Below are positions 19,288 to 28,395 of a DNA stretch of 64,000 nt, piece by piece (position 1 is the stretch's first letter; each line of letters starts with the position of its first letter). The notes under the pieces are model-generated. The model saw only the letters and a program-made list of their open reading frames with translations, searched no databases and was not told where the DNA came from. This DNA is from Prolixibacteraceae bacterium (GTDB taxonomy: Bacteria > Bacteroidota > Bacteroidia > Bacteroidales > Prolixibacteraceae), in NCBI GenBank assembly GCA_019856515.1, contig CP082230.1, forward strand, positions 4,092,001 to 4,156,000. The letters run 5' to 3'. The translations under genes and the position numbers were made by a program.

Positions 19288-21672
19288 TCATAAAGTATAC
19301 TCTAGCCCGAGTTGCATTGTCAACCCTTCTCCCTTAATAATATATGACCCATTAAAAGCTCCCCACTGCGAACGTGCAGGGAAATAGTCTGTATTTAATA
19401 GATTCTTCACCGAGGCCATTAATTTTAGATGAGAATTACATTGATAACTCCCCAGTAGATCAATCACAGTATAGGCATCTTTAACAGGATGATGACCAAA
19501 TGCATAGAGTCCCTTGTCATTTGCAGCAAAGCGATCTCTTTGACCTACGTGTAGTACGTTCATATGTAATGATAATTTCTCAATAGGTTGATAATCGATA
19601 TATGCAGTGCTCTTCGGAGCCGAAATAATGGTGTTTGGAATATAAGATATGCTCTTGGTTTGATCATCCGCATATAGACCTTCGGTAAACGAGTAACTAC
19701 CCCCAACCATTAATTTCTTACATAGCTTTAAATCCGCAGTCACTTCATAACCAAATATTGTTTGAGGTTGTCGTTTGTTGACATACCCTTGACTTACCTT
19801 ATCAAACACCAAACTGCTACCCATCTCTGATGTGCTTAAGAATCCAGAGGCAGACATCTTAAAGATTCCAAAGTGACTGCTAAATCCAAGCTCATAATTA
19901 TCTGTTATCACAGGTTCTGTCGAGATATCATCGATAGAATTAATCGCTTTCGTTGCTGGAACATAACGAAGTACACGCCCTAGATCTGACACTGAGAACC
20001 CTTGAGAGTAACTAAAATATGGCCTAAAACTATCATGCGCTATATAGCGAAGCCCTGCATTAAATGTCACATTATCATAACGAAGTGTCCCTCCTTGAAT
20101 CGTACTGTTCGCAGAGAAAACTCCATCGCCTTTGGCACTATAGGGTAAGGTCTTATAAGTAGGAACACGTACCGACATATTCTCATATCTTACACCTCCC
20201 TTTAACATCCACGCCTCTTTTATGCGCAATGAAGCTTGAAGATAGGGTGCCACACTTAACATATCCATCACAGGAGTCCAGTGTCTACCATCAACCAAAT
20301 CTTGAGATGTTTTATCGTTTAAAAGATCAAGACCATAAAGCAAACGTAAAGTACTGGTGTCAAAAAGAGATAGGGTAGTTTCAATATGTGGACGTAATCC
20401 CATCTTCTCTGAATTAATCTCAGACTGTCCTCCGTTCTCAAAATTCTTTGAGTAGAAAAATATATTTTCTGCTTTCTGATAATACCCATCCACATTCAAG
20501 TGACTACCAGAAAAAATATCTTGATGACTATAACTCGCCGTAATATTGCTTATGACCACCCCTGGTGAAACTCCCGGTTGTTCGCCACTCTTACCTTGAG
20601 CCTTTTTAAGCTCATACTCTCCATCACTATTGATAAATGCACCTCCAGCCTCAGTGGTATAGTCCAAACCTTGTTTCGACTGATAACGATTGGCCATCAC
20701 TTCTAGTGTAGATTTCGACGTGAAATCATAGCCTAGTTTACCAAAAATATTATAGTTCGTGTTATTAGATAGACCATAGATCTGTCCTATGATATCTCCA
20801 TCAGCATCTTTGAACAGTCCTGTCTTCTCATACCCTCCATTAACGAGATATCTGAACTTACCTACCGTACCATAAAACATCTGCTGAACACTATAGCTTC
20901 GACTATCTTCAGGGGATACCAACGATTGTGACCCTCTAATAACTGTTTTTGAAGATATTTTCTTCTCTCCACCACTCTTCTGTGTAATATAATTTACAAT
21001 TCCTCCCTCGGCGCCATTTCCATAGATGGCCGTAGCTCCTTTGATCACTTCAACCCTCGAAATGACATTGGGATCGATACTACGAATACCTAACTGCCCA
21101 TTTCTTAGAGGGGTGGATTGAGGAACACCATCTACCATCACCAAAACATTCCGACCTCTCAAGGTCTGTCCCCAGTTACTTGATGTTTGTGATGATGGCG
21201 CCATTCCAGGTACACTGTTGGCCAACACCTCATTAAGGTTCGTGGTGACACCAAGCTGTTGTGACAACACTCGTTTTGATACTATCGAAATAGCTCCAGG
21301 CACTTCATTCAATGTCTCTTTGCTTCGGCCTGCAGTGATCACCACCTCGTCTAAGTTCTCGTCTCCAGACACTAAAGTTACTTGAAGAGGATTACTCCAA
21401 CGACTTCTTAATAAACGTTGGTTCTCAAACCCCATCATCTTGAACTCTATATATCGGTCCGTATCCTTTATATTGATACTAAAATTTCCATTAGCATTTG
21501 TCGTGGTTCCCAAACCAGAAGGATAAGAGATGACCACAACAGATGGAATAGCTTGTCCTGCCTGGTCCACAACAGTACCTTTTATTATATCTGTTCTCTC
21601 TTGGGCAGTAATATGCGTAGATATTCCTATAAGAATCCAACCTATAAGAAGTGAGAAGAATTTAATGTTCAT
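19288..21672 (-). CDS. TonB-dependent receptor, siderophore/ferric-ligand type
   Basis: 794 residues. Signal peptide ending near residue 23 (THITAQ), a carboxypeptidase-D-like domain (about 29-100), TonB-box-like DEVVITAGR at 108-116, plug (about 117-230, with VEVIKGATAIYGNGAEGG) and a 22-strand-type barrel ending in GLEYTL. At under 800 residues, without a SusD partner, it fits the FecA/FhuA-like class that imports ferric siderophores or similar chelates rather than SusC. The C-terminal motif NLLNTDYFPARSQWGAF is typical of siderophore receptors. No periplasmic binding protein, permease or iron-box motif was found beside it, so the ligand is unknown. Confidence 0.88.
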   Translation of the reverse strand: MNIKFFSLLIGWILIGISTHITAQERTDIIKGTVVDQAGQAIPSVVVISYPSGLGTTTNANGNFSINIKDTDRYIEFKMMGFENQRLLRSRWSNPLQVTLVSGDENLDEVVITAGRSKETLNEVPGAISIVSKRVLSQQLGVTTNLNEVLANSVPGMAPSSQTSSNWGQTLRGRNVLVMVDGVPQSTPLRNGQLGIRSIDPNVISRVEVIKGATAIYGNGAEGGIVNYITQKSGGEKKISSKTVIRGSQSLVSPEDSRSYSVQQMFYGTVGKFRYLVNGGYEKTGLFKDADGDIIGQIYGLSNNTNYNIFGKLGYDFTSKSTLEVMANRYQSKQGLDYTTEAGGAFINSDGEYELKKAQGKSGEQPGVSPGVVISNITASYSHQDIFSGSHLNVDGYYQKAENIFFYSKNFENGGQSEINSEKMGLRPHIETTLSLFDTSTLRLLYGLDLLNDKTSQDLVDGRHWTPVMDMLSVAPYLQASLRIKEAWMLKGGVRYENMSVRVPTYKTLPYSAKGDGVFSANSTIQGGTLRYDNVTFNAGLRYIAHDSFRPYFSYSQGFSVSDLGRVLRYVPATKAINSIDDISTEPVITDNYELGFSSHFGIFKMSASGFLSTSEMGSSLVFDKVSQGYVNKRQPQTIFGYEVTADLKLCKKLMVGGSYSFTEGLYADDQTKSISYIPNTIISAPKSTAYIDYQPIEKLSLHMNVLHVGQRDRFAANDKGLYAFGHHPVKDAYTVIDLLGSYQCNSHLKLMASVKNLLNTDYFPARSQWGAFNGSYIIKGEGLTMQLGLEYTL

Positions 21673-22188
21673 AATTTTTGTTTAAATAGATGATTAAGTC
21701 CTTAAATATAGACCCGTTAGTCCGAATATCTAGGGCTTATTTCTATTATACCTATTTATGGGGATAGATCATGTATCATCATAATAATCTGTCTGTTAGT
21801 ATATTGTGGAGTTTACGTGTTAGAAGTCTGGTAATAAAATACCTAATTATGGTTAATGGACAACCTTTAAGTTTTATGCTCCTAGATCGACCACCCCTTC
21901 ACCTACTCTTTCCCTATACCATCCCTATACTAAACTTACCCTAAAGTTACCTTTAACTTACCCTTCCCTTACCTCCACACGACAAGAAGGTAACGAAACC
22001 GTAACGAAAAGGTCTTGTAATCAAGAACAAAGAGGCGGTTTGGTACGTTCTATTTATAGTAATGCAAGCGTGGTGATCTTTATGAACTCCTTCAAAATAC
22101 CATCGGTGATAGAACCGTACTAATGGGAGGTAATAGAGTTATTAACCATGTTGTAAACAGTTGATAACCACCTAAAATTCAGTTAAAA
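21673..22188. other. Intergenic region with a C-rich, nearly G-free tract
   Basis: 515 bp between the divergent receptor gene and the DUF6266-type gene. Positions 21890-21980 contain only one G (at 21956) in about 90 bases, with repeated CCCTATAC and TTACC(C/T) words. Promoters for both flanking genes must lie here. No coding frame is credible. Confidence 0.5.
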
Positions 22189-22836
22189 ATGGCAACACAA
22201 AAAAACAATGCCCTACATGGGATGGTAGGGGATGTGGTATGCTATACCCTCCATGGACAGAAAGTTGCAAGAAGTAGACCACACAAATATCGTGATCGCA
22301 AATCCACCAAGCAGTTGGCACAGAGAGAACGGATGCGTTTGGCAAACCAATTTCTATCCTACTGGCCACAAATCGTGCGTCACGCCTTTGTTGTGGAGAG
22401 TAAAACAACAATAACCTCCTATAATAGAGCCAAATCACTAATTATGCGACATAATATTATTGGACAATACCCAAACTTATATCTTGACTATGCAAAAATC
22501 AGAATGAGCATCTCGGAAGAGAAAGTGATCACACAGCTTAAAGCGCACAGAGTAGGAGCGGAGCTTCATCTTCAAATTACCAATGCAACAAAACGACAGC
22601 CTACCCATCTAACCCTCTACCTTCTTCTATTGGTGGAGGGAGATCCTGTACAGCTAGGTCCATTCTCTTGGCCTAACAACAACTACCTCACCGTTCCTCT
22701 CCCAGACCATCTGTCCAAAACCGAAGAGATGCATTTATGGCTCGTGCCATACGATCCGCTCGAACAACACTATTACGAAAGTTATTATACCAATTGCATG
22801 GATCTGGTTGAAGCGCAAGGGATGGGACACCGATGA
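22189..22836 (+). CDS. DUF6266-like protein, 3' end formed by repeat DNA
   Basis: 215 residues, function unknown. The N-terminus (NALHGMVGDVVCYTLHGQ, then a basic KVARSRP stretch and QLAQRERMRLANQFL) follows the plan of the DUF6266 family seen more clearly at 47.5 kb, namely a short glycine-rich lead, a VG(S/D)VV element and a basic helix. Similarity between the two is moderate. The last residues (DLVEAQGMGHR) are encoded by the intergenic repeat: GGTTGAAGCGCAAGGGATGG recurs in the clusters downstream. The original C-terminus was therefore probably replaced. It is the left border of the repeat-rich accessory region. It has no signal peptide or membrane segment. Confidence 0.6.
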   Translation: MATQKNNALHGMVGDVVCYTLHGQKVARSRPHKYRDRKSTKQLAQRERMRLANQFLSYWPQIVRHAFVVESKTTITSYNRAKSLIMRHNIIGQYPNLYLDYAKIRMSISEEKVITQLKAHRVGAELHLQITNATKRQPTHLTLYLLLLVEGDPVQLGPFSWPNNNYLTVPLPDHLSKTEEMHLWLVPYDPLEQHYYESYYTNCMDLVEAQGMGHR

Positions 22837-23545
22837 AACGGATTTTTTTATGGTTACGTAGAGGCGCGATGCTCGCGTCTAAATTATATAGCCACGGATT
22901 TAACGGATGGATCTAGTTGAAGGGCACGGTAAAAAGAACCACGAAGACACAAAGGGTTGATGCACAAGGGATGTCACACAGATATCCACAGATCTTATAT
23001 CTGTTTAATTATGGTAATGAGACAACATTCCCTGAAAGGGAAACCGAACTTAGCCCAATGGTGAAAACCATATGTTGCGCAGTAGCGCATCATACAGGTT
23101 GGAGCCTTGGGTATTGATAGTAAAATAAACAACCAAGGGCTGAAGGCCTGGCCGCCCATAGGTTAAAGAAAAGTATCATAGCCACGGATTGTTACGGATC
23201 TTGTTGAAGCGCAAGGGATGGGACACAGATGAAACAGATCAGACCGATGAAACGGATTTTTTATGGTTACGTAGAGGCGTGATGCTCGCGTCTAAAATAT
23301 ATAGCCACGGATTCTCACGGATGGATCTAGTTGAAGGGCACGGTAAAACGCACCAGCGTATTCTATACGAAGGATCTTTTGTATGCTGCGACATTCCCTG
23401 AAAGGGAAATAGAACATAGCCCAGTGCGAAGTGCTGGGTATTGATGTGAAAATAAATAGGAGGGCTGAAAGTCCGACCGCTCTCTATCCATCCCATCGAC
23501 GTTGGTTTGCGTAGTTTGTGCCAATTTATTGGCACGCCATGCACG
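22803..23545. repeat. Repeat cluster R1 of the mosaic intergenic family
   Basis: Modules seen: ATAGCCACGGATT...ACGGAT lead; GAACCACGAAGACACAAAGG; CACAGATGAAACAGATCAGAC; a hairpin word CATTCCCTGAAAGGGAAA; AGCCCAATGGTGAAAACCAT; and, at the right end, a variant with GCCCAGTGCGAAGTGCTGGG and GGAGGGCTGAAAGTCCGAC. Frames open across these modules are not credible genes. It starts inside the 3' end of the DUF6266-like gene and ends before the lyase terminator. Confidence 0.85.
22953..23187 (+). repeat. 235-bp direct repeat, copy in R1
   Basis: Pairs without gaps with 41104-41338 at offset 18,151. Hand comparison gives about 95% identity. Both copies carry the same extension (GATATCCACAGATCTTATAT) not found in the other clusters. 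Confidence 0.8.
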
Positions 23546-23644
23546 TTCTTTGAGATGGTGGTGTGTTGGTTTGTGGAGTTTGATGTGGGAGATATATGGT
23601 GTTGGTGACCCTATATCCTGTGTTTGAGGTATGGTTGGGAGGAT

Positions 23645-23686
23645 ATTCTCAACAAACCCATTCGGATCGAATAGGTTGTTGAGAAT
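23645..23686 (-). terminator. Terminator of the polysaccharide lyase gene
   Basis: Perfect 11-bp arms ATTCTCAACAA / TTGTTGAGAAT, starting 23 bp beyond the stop codon of the minus-strand gene. Confidence 0.55.
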
Positions 23687-23709
23687 AAGTGATTGGAGTG
23701 AAACTTCTT

Positions 23710-25641
23710 CTATTTAATAAAAGTCACTTCACATGTTCTTGTTGTGTTTTTGCTCTTACTTTTAAGTATCATTCGACGAACACCTGATGGCCATGTTTTC
23801 ATGATCTTGCTATCTTTTAGGGCTATTTCTTCTACCTCAAAATCATACTGTTTGGCGTTGTATTTCATTTTTAGGGTGGTCTTCTCTAACTCTAGTTTTA
23901 TCCACCCATCTTTGATTTTCTCAACCTTGGCCGCAGTCATATAATAGATCTGTTGCGGTGCGATATATCTATTCAACGTATAGTTGTCTTTTACGGTTAA
24001 CTGTTTGCCATATCTGAAATCAAAACTACGATGCCACTGTTTTACGTCTGCCTCTTTTAGATATGCTTGGTTGATGTCTAGTGAGAAGACCGTCTTACTC
24101 TTCTTGCGACTAAGTTTTAAGTTCGTGGCTTTATATTCATATCCATCTTTCTGACTCACCCCATTAATTTTAGGTACGTTATGGAAGTCACTGGTAAAGT
24201 TCCATATTTCATAACGTTTAGAGCTAAACGTTTTACGGGTATATACGCCACTACCGACATCCATAATGAATGGTTGTCCGTTGTAGTATAGCATAAAATT
24301 ACCTACATCATTGTGATTGTGGCTCTCTCTATTATATCCTCCTTTGGCTGCGAGATAGAACTCTCCATGTTTGGTGTCGTTGTCACGAGCATATAAAACC
24401 TCTGTCTCTGGGTAGTATTTGGTCTTCCAAGTGAATGGATTGATCGGTTTGTCGATCCATTTGTCCCCTTCAATAATGTTGGGCATCACCTTGGCTAAGT
24501 TGTCAAAAGAGAGGTGATCACCATAGCCATACTCCTGTGCCATCATACGACTAAAAGTCTCTAGGTTTTTGTCGTCGATATATTTAGACATACGATATAG
24601 TAGTCCTGGCTTAGGTTTTACAAATGGGGTGGCATCTGCAAAATTTACGGATCTTTCATTTCCGATGTATGAGTACATTGGGAATTGAATGATATTCTTC
24701 ACTTTCGTGTTGTTGAACAGGTTCACCTTTCCATCGCTGGCTTTATACATCAAGTCTAAGAATGCACACATCTGACCTCCAGCATGTCCCCAGTAGGTAG
24801 CTCCCTCTTCACATCCTCCATCTTCATGATAGAAGTTTAGCCACTTATCGTAACTACTAAGTAGTTTTTTTACTCCTTCTGTGCGTTGTGTTTTATCCTC
24901 TTCACAGATTAACATACAGTTCAATACATTAAAATTGATCCAACTGTTCCAGTTATTGACAAACTCAGTATTAAATCCCATCCACCAGAAGTCATCACGG
25001 GCATAATAGACATCTAAGACACGCTCTTGTATCTCATCTTTGATTCGCTGATTGATAAGCGGATGAATAGAGTCAAATTGATCTTTTAGAAGGTAGTAGG
25101 TCAGTGCTAAGTTGGCAGCAATCTCTCCAGTACATAGGTCAATGATATGTTCGTTGTGATCAGGAAGACCTATTCCCTTTTTTTGAAGAGATAGGTGGGC
25201 CGAGTTAGACCATGCTGTCTGTTCGCAAAAAGCATATACACCATTAATAATCTGTGGCATAAATCGTCCTTTGCGCTCTATGCATTCGGCAATCACTAAC
25301 TGTTCTAGTGCCTCTTTGCGTTTATGATACACTTCATTGATAGGACCACGATCACCCTCTAGCTTATAAGACATATATCCCCATGCGCTCGCAATAGGCC
25401 AAGAGTAATCTAACCACGCTTCGCCATCTTTAATAAAGCTCTGCTTCCATTTAGGAGGGACGTTATTCCAAAAGTCTTTGTCTTGATAGGTTGGATAATT
25501 AGGGAAAGTCAACGTCTCTAACTGGACTTTTTTTGACTCTTCTTGAATAAGATCCTTTTGTGCTTTCACTTGAAATGTGCATAACAAAAGGGTTACGAAT
25601 AGAGGTAAATAGTACCTCCATTGTCTGTTTTTGTTGTTCAT
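23710..25641 (-). CDS. Secreted heparinase II/III-family polysaccharide lyase
   Basis: 643 residues from the ATG at 25641, chosen because the export signal (RYYLPLFVTLLLCTFQVKAQ) starts just behind it; the in-frame ATG at 25701 would add 20 residues without purpose. The first half is an alpha/alpha toroid (for example NNWNSWINFNVLNCML and HEDGGCEEGATYWGH), the second a beta-sandwich region starting at AAKGGYNRESHNHNDVGNF and including FIMDVGSGVYTR, as in heparinase II/III-like lyases. It should cleave uronate-containing polysaccharides by beta-elimination; heparin-type, alginate or other uronates are all possible. It stands alone between repeat clusters R1 and R2, with no SusC/SusD attached, as a single-gene cassette. 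Confidence 0.85.
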   Translation of the reverse strand: MNNKNRQWRYYLPLFVTLLLCTFQVKAQKDLIQEESKKVQLETLTFPNYPTYQDKDFWNNVPPKWKQSFIKDGEAWLDYSWPIASAWGYMSYKLEGDRGPINEVYHKRKEALEQLVIAECIERKGRFMPQIINGVYAFCEQTAWSNSAHLSLQKKGIGLPDHNEHIIDLCTGEIAANLALTYYLLKDQFDSIHPLINQRIKDEIQERVLDVYYARDDFWWMGFNTEFVNNWNSWINFNVLNCMLICEEDKTQRTEGVKKLLSSYDKWLNFYHEDGGCEEGATYWGHAGGQMCAFLDLMYKASDGKVNLFNNTKVKNIIQFPMYSYIGNERSVNFADATPFVKPKPGLLYRMSKYIDDKNLETFSRMMAQEYGYGDHLSFDNLAKVMPNIIEGDKWIDKPINPFTWKTKYYPETEVLYARDNDTKHGEFYLAAKGGYNRESHNHNDVGNFMLYYNGQPFIMDVGSGVYTRKTFSSKRYEIWNFTSDFHNVPKINGVSQKDGYEYKATNLKLSRKKSKTVFSLDINQAYLKEADVKQWHRSFDFRYGKQLTVKDNYTLNRYIAPQQIYYMTAAKVEKIKDGWIKLELEKTTLKMKYNAKQYDFEVEEIALKDSKIMKTWPSGVRRMILKSKSKNTTRTCEVTFIK

Positions 25642-26080
25642 AATGGATGTTTTAAAGGTTGTCTGATGGTTTCTTCGATGAAGATTTATCACATCATACA
25701 TTTAGTTGTTAGTATCTTAAACCAAATAATCGTTTAAGATATCTATTTTTTATGAATCCATGGTCTTAAAAGTGAAATGTAGATATAGATGCTCCTTCCT
25801 TTGGTGGGCTGCTCTTTGGCTGCATTCTAGGGGGAGTATATCTGCAAGGATGGCACACAGATGAAACAGATTAGACAGATGAAACGGATTTCGTTTATAT
25901 GTTGCGACATTCCCTGAAAGGGAAACCTAACGTAGCCCAATGGTGAAAACCATATGTTGCGCAATAGCGCATCATACAGGTTGGAGCCTTGGGTATTGAT
26001 AGTAAAATCAACAACCAAGGGCTGAAGGTCTGGCCCCCCATTGGTTAAACAAAAGTATCATTAGTCACGGATTTTAACGG

Positions 26081-26464
26081 ATTTGGTTGACGCATGATGC
26101 CGAGAGGAACGATGTGTTCCCAGGGGTGAAGCGCACTGTGAAGGCGCAAAGATAGGAAGGGTAGAGGCGAGATACTCGTGCCTGTATGAGGTATCCCTCT
26201 CGTGCCAATAAATTGGCACAAACTTGGTCGTATTGGATGTGTTATGTTTGAGATGGGTCAGGCCTTCAGCCTTTGGTGATAGGTCGTGTGTTGTACCCAA
26301 GGCTCATTCTTATGCAGCGCTACCGCGCAACATATTCATTTCACCATTGGGCTAGGTTCGGCCACCCCGTTCGGGGCTTGGTTTCAATTGTCGGGAACGG
26401 ATTTTTAAAAAGAACCACGAAGACACGATGGGTTGGATTTTACGGGATGGCACACAGATGAAAC
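26081..26464 (+). repeat. 384-bp direct repeat, copy in R2
   Basis: Pairs without gaps with 41965-42348 (offset 15,884); by hand about 14 mismatches, roughly 96% identity. It contains the hairpin words GGCCACCCCGTTCGGGGC and CGTGCCAATAAATTGGCACA. Confidence 0.85.
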
Positions 26465-27019
26465 AGATTAGACCGATGAAACGGATTTTTTTATATGCTG
26501 CGACATTCCCTGAAAGGGAAACCGAATTTAGCCCAATGGTGAAAACCATATGTTGCGCAATAGCGCATCACACAGGTTGGAGCCTTGGGTATTGATAGTA
26601 AAATCAACAACCAAGGGCTGAAGGTCTGGCCCCCCATTGGTTAAACAAAAGTATCATAGCCACGGATTGTCACGAATCTTTGTTGAAGCGCAAGGGATGG
26701 TACACAGATGAAACAGATTAGACAGATGAAACGGATTTCGTTTATATGTTGCGACATTCCCTGAAAGGGAAACCTAACGTAGCCCAATGGTGAAAACCAT
26801 ATGTTGCGCAATAGCGCATCATACAGGTTGGAGCCTTGGGTATTGATAGTAAAATCAACAACCAAGGGCTGAAGGTCTGGCCCCCCATTGGTTAAACAAA
26901 AGTGTCATAGCCACGGATTGTCACGAATCTTTGTTGAAGCGCAGGGATGGTACACAGATGAAACTGATTAGACCGATGAAACTGATTTTTTTTATATGTT
27001 GCGACATTCCCTGAAAGGG
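26453..27019 (+). repeat. Tandem array of a 250-bp unit
   Basis: CACAGATGAAAC starts at 26453, 26703 and 26953, a period of 250. The third unit is truncated at 27019. Each full unit carries the hairpins TTCCCTGAAAGGGAA and TTGCGCAATAGCGCA. Confidence 0.8.
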
Positions 27020-27181
27020 TAAATTGTCTCTTGCCTAGTATGTTATCCTAGGTTTAGAATTCCCCCTATACATATCTATGATGATAGTGGGAATCTCTTA
27101 CTGTCTTCAACTTGTTAATAAAGGTAGGGGTATTTGGCTCTAAAGAATTATTGTTCTTTAAATTGCAACTTTACAATTCAA

Positions 27182-28117
27182 TTATAAGTTGTTTTTAATA
27201 ATAGGGATAAAATGTTTGTTGTCTTCCCACAACCTTTCAGATTCCCAGCTGTCAGGGAATCCCATATGATGTAGGTTCGCCAATGGACAACTTACTAAAT
27301 GTGTTTTTATTCTTGTTAACCAATCGCTATCGGGTTGAATGCAACGTAAGGTATAATTCAAACATGAGAGCATTGCATAGAGCTTATTATTCGTAATTTC
27401 AGAGTTGTCAAGAAAATGGAAGATGCTGTTTGTAGGTAATGTAGGTCTAATTGTAAATCTACGATTCCATAGCCTGCCATGGTGTGCACAGATATTACGA
27501 AGGCCAACAAAACTATGTATCCAGCTTTTGAAAATGGAGTCACGTTTATGACCAAAATGAGTTTGAATATCTCTCTTGGGTTGAAAAGGTTTGATGTTAG
27601 AAAATACTTGACTTAGGAGTCCCATTGAAACGACCTCTAGACTCATCCAAGAAGGAGGTAATTGAGGTTCGTTATATTTTTGTTTGTAGTGGTTGATAAA
27701 AGTTTCTTTGGAGCGATTGAGCTCTTCTTTTATCGATATCAGATTACTATTATAGAACCGACTGTTTATAAACTGATCCTCTTCTGTCATCCAATGGCTA
27801 CCATAAGCTAGGGACATATGGTAAATAATCTGTGTCCGTAAAGCAACCTCAATATTCTCTAAGGCTTCGAATACGAGACGTCTTAGTTTGGCATCAAAGT
27901 AATATAGTTGTAATATCTCTTCAAAGGATATATGTTCTTTGAATGGATGGTTTACGTTTTCGTTATCCTGAAAAGGATAGGTATAAGCTCTTAGGCGATA
28001 ATAACTAATATTTGATAAGGTATGAGCCGCTTTTTCTTCGTCATTGAATGTTAGCCCACGAGACTTTAGTCTTTCAATTTGATCTACTATAGAGAGGGAA
28101 GATTTGGTGTATTTCAT
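27182..28117 (-). CDS. Abi_2 (AbiD/AbiF-type) abortive infection protein with HEPN motif
   Basis: 311 residues, normal for the family. Conserved marks are LSNISYYRLRAYTYPF (about 34-49), the helix ENIEVALRT (about 87-95), and the HEPN RNase motif RNICAHH with Arg207 and His212, followed by GRLWNR. Members are phage-defence proteins thought to cut RNA and halt growth on infection; related HEPN pairs occur in Cas13. It is a single-gene unit with its own promoter (28197-28229), a structured leader, and an unusually complete AAGGAGGTG ribosome-binding site just before the ATG. It lies next to a broken rhuM and between repeat clusters R2 and R3. No antitoxin gene is adjacent. Confidence 0.88.
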   Translation of the reverse strand: MKYTKSSLSIVDQIERLKSRGLTFNDEEKAAHTLSNISYYRLRAYTYPFQDNENVNHPFKEHISFEEILQLYYFDAKLRRLVFEALENIEVALRTQIIYHMSLAYGSHWMTEEDQFINSRFYNSNLISIKEELNRSKETFINHYKQKYNEPQLPPSWMSLEVVSMGLLSQVFSNIKPFQPKRDIQTHFGHKRDSIFKSWIHSFVGLRNICAHHGRLWNRRFTIRPTLPTNSIFHFLDNSEITNNKLYAMLSCLNYTLRCIQPDSDWLTRIKTHLVSCPLANLHHMGFPDSWESERLWEDNKHFIPIIKNNL

Positions 28118-28120
28118 ACG

Positions 28121-28190
28121 TACACCTCCTTCTTAAAAATCGAAAACCCACCAAGGTGCGCTGGTCGACGAGAAGCGTGGCGGGTATTAT
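28121..28190 (-). ncRNA. Structured GC-rich leader of the Abi gene, possible abiF-type RNA
   Basis: On the minus strand the leader starts with ACCCGCC, which can pair with GGTGGGT (seven pairs, one G-U). Inside, CGC/GCG and ACCA/TGGT offer further or competing pairings. GC content is far above the surrounding AT-rich DNA. Structured RNAs are known upstream of abiF-type genes, but I cannot confirm a match to that motif from sequence alone. Confidence 0.45.
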
Positions 28191-28196
28191 TGATTA

Positions 28197-28229
28197 CAAA
28201 TATAGTGTAAAAAGCCATTAGTTTACAAA
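28197..28229 (-). promoter_or_regulatory. Bacteroidota-type promoter for the Abi gene
   Basis: Read on the minus strand: TTTG (28226-28229), 21-bp spacer, TATATTTG (28197-28204). This matches the Bacteroidota housekeeping consensus TTTG-N19/21-TAnnTTTG. The start of the RNA would fall near 28190, right at the structured leader. Confidence 0.7.
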
Positions 28230-28345
28230 TATTTAATGTTAAAATTACCACTTATCTTTATTTTCTCAATATTACTCTAATTTAAAAAATATCACAGATA
28301 AATATATATTATCAAATTTTTCGTCTCTCGTTTGTGGTCTATCTC

Positions 28346-28388
28346 TGACATCTTTCCCTGAAAGTGAAACCGAACGTAGCCTTGGGTA
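28346..28388. repeat. Degenerate remnant of the mosaic repeat
   Basis: TTTCCCTGAAAGTGAAACCG then AACGTAGCCTTGGGTA: the same words as in the 250-bp unit with the middle deleted. It separates the Abi gene from the broken rhuM. Confidence 0.6.
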
Positions 28389-28395
28389 ATGTTAT

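Larger units (their letters stand above)
25844..27019. repeat. Repeat cluster R2 of the mosaic intergenic family
   Basis: Contains one full 250-bp unit (from about 25856), then a 384-bp block shared with R4, then a tandem array of the 250-bp unit ending abruptly at 27019 inside CTGAAAGGG. The break marks the junction with the Abi gene cassette. Frames across the cluster recur identically in several copies and look non-coding. Confidence 0.85.

Noticed and set aside
19288..21672. A third SusC transporter
   Set aside because: Under 800 residues, no SusD partner, and a siderophore-receptor-like C-terminus; better placed among ferric-ligand receptors.
27182..28117. Cas13-like protein because of the HEPN motif
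   Set aside because: One HEPN motif and 311 residues with the Abi_2 pattern; Cas13 is about 1000 residues with two HEPN domains, and no array is near.
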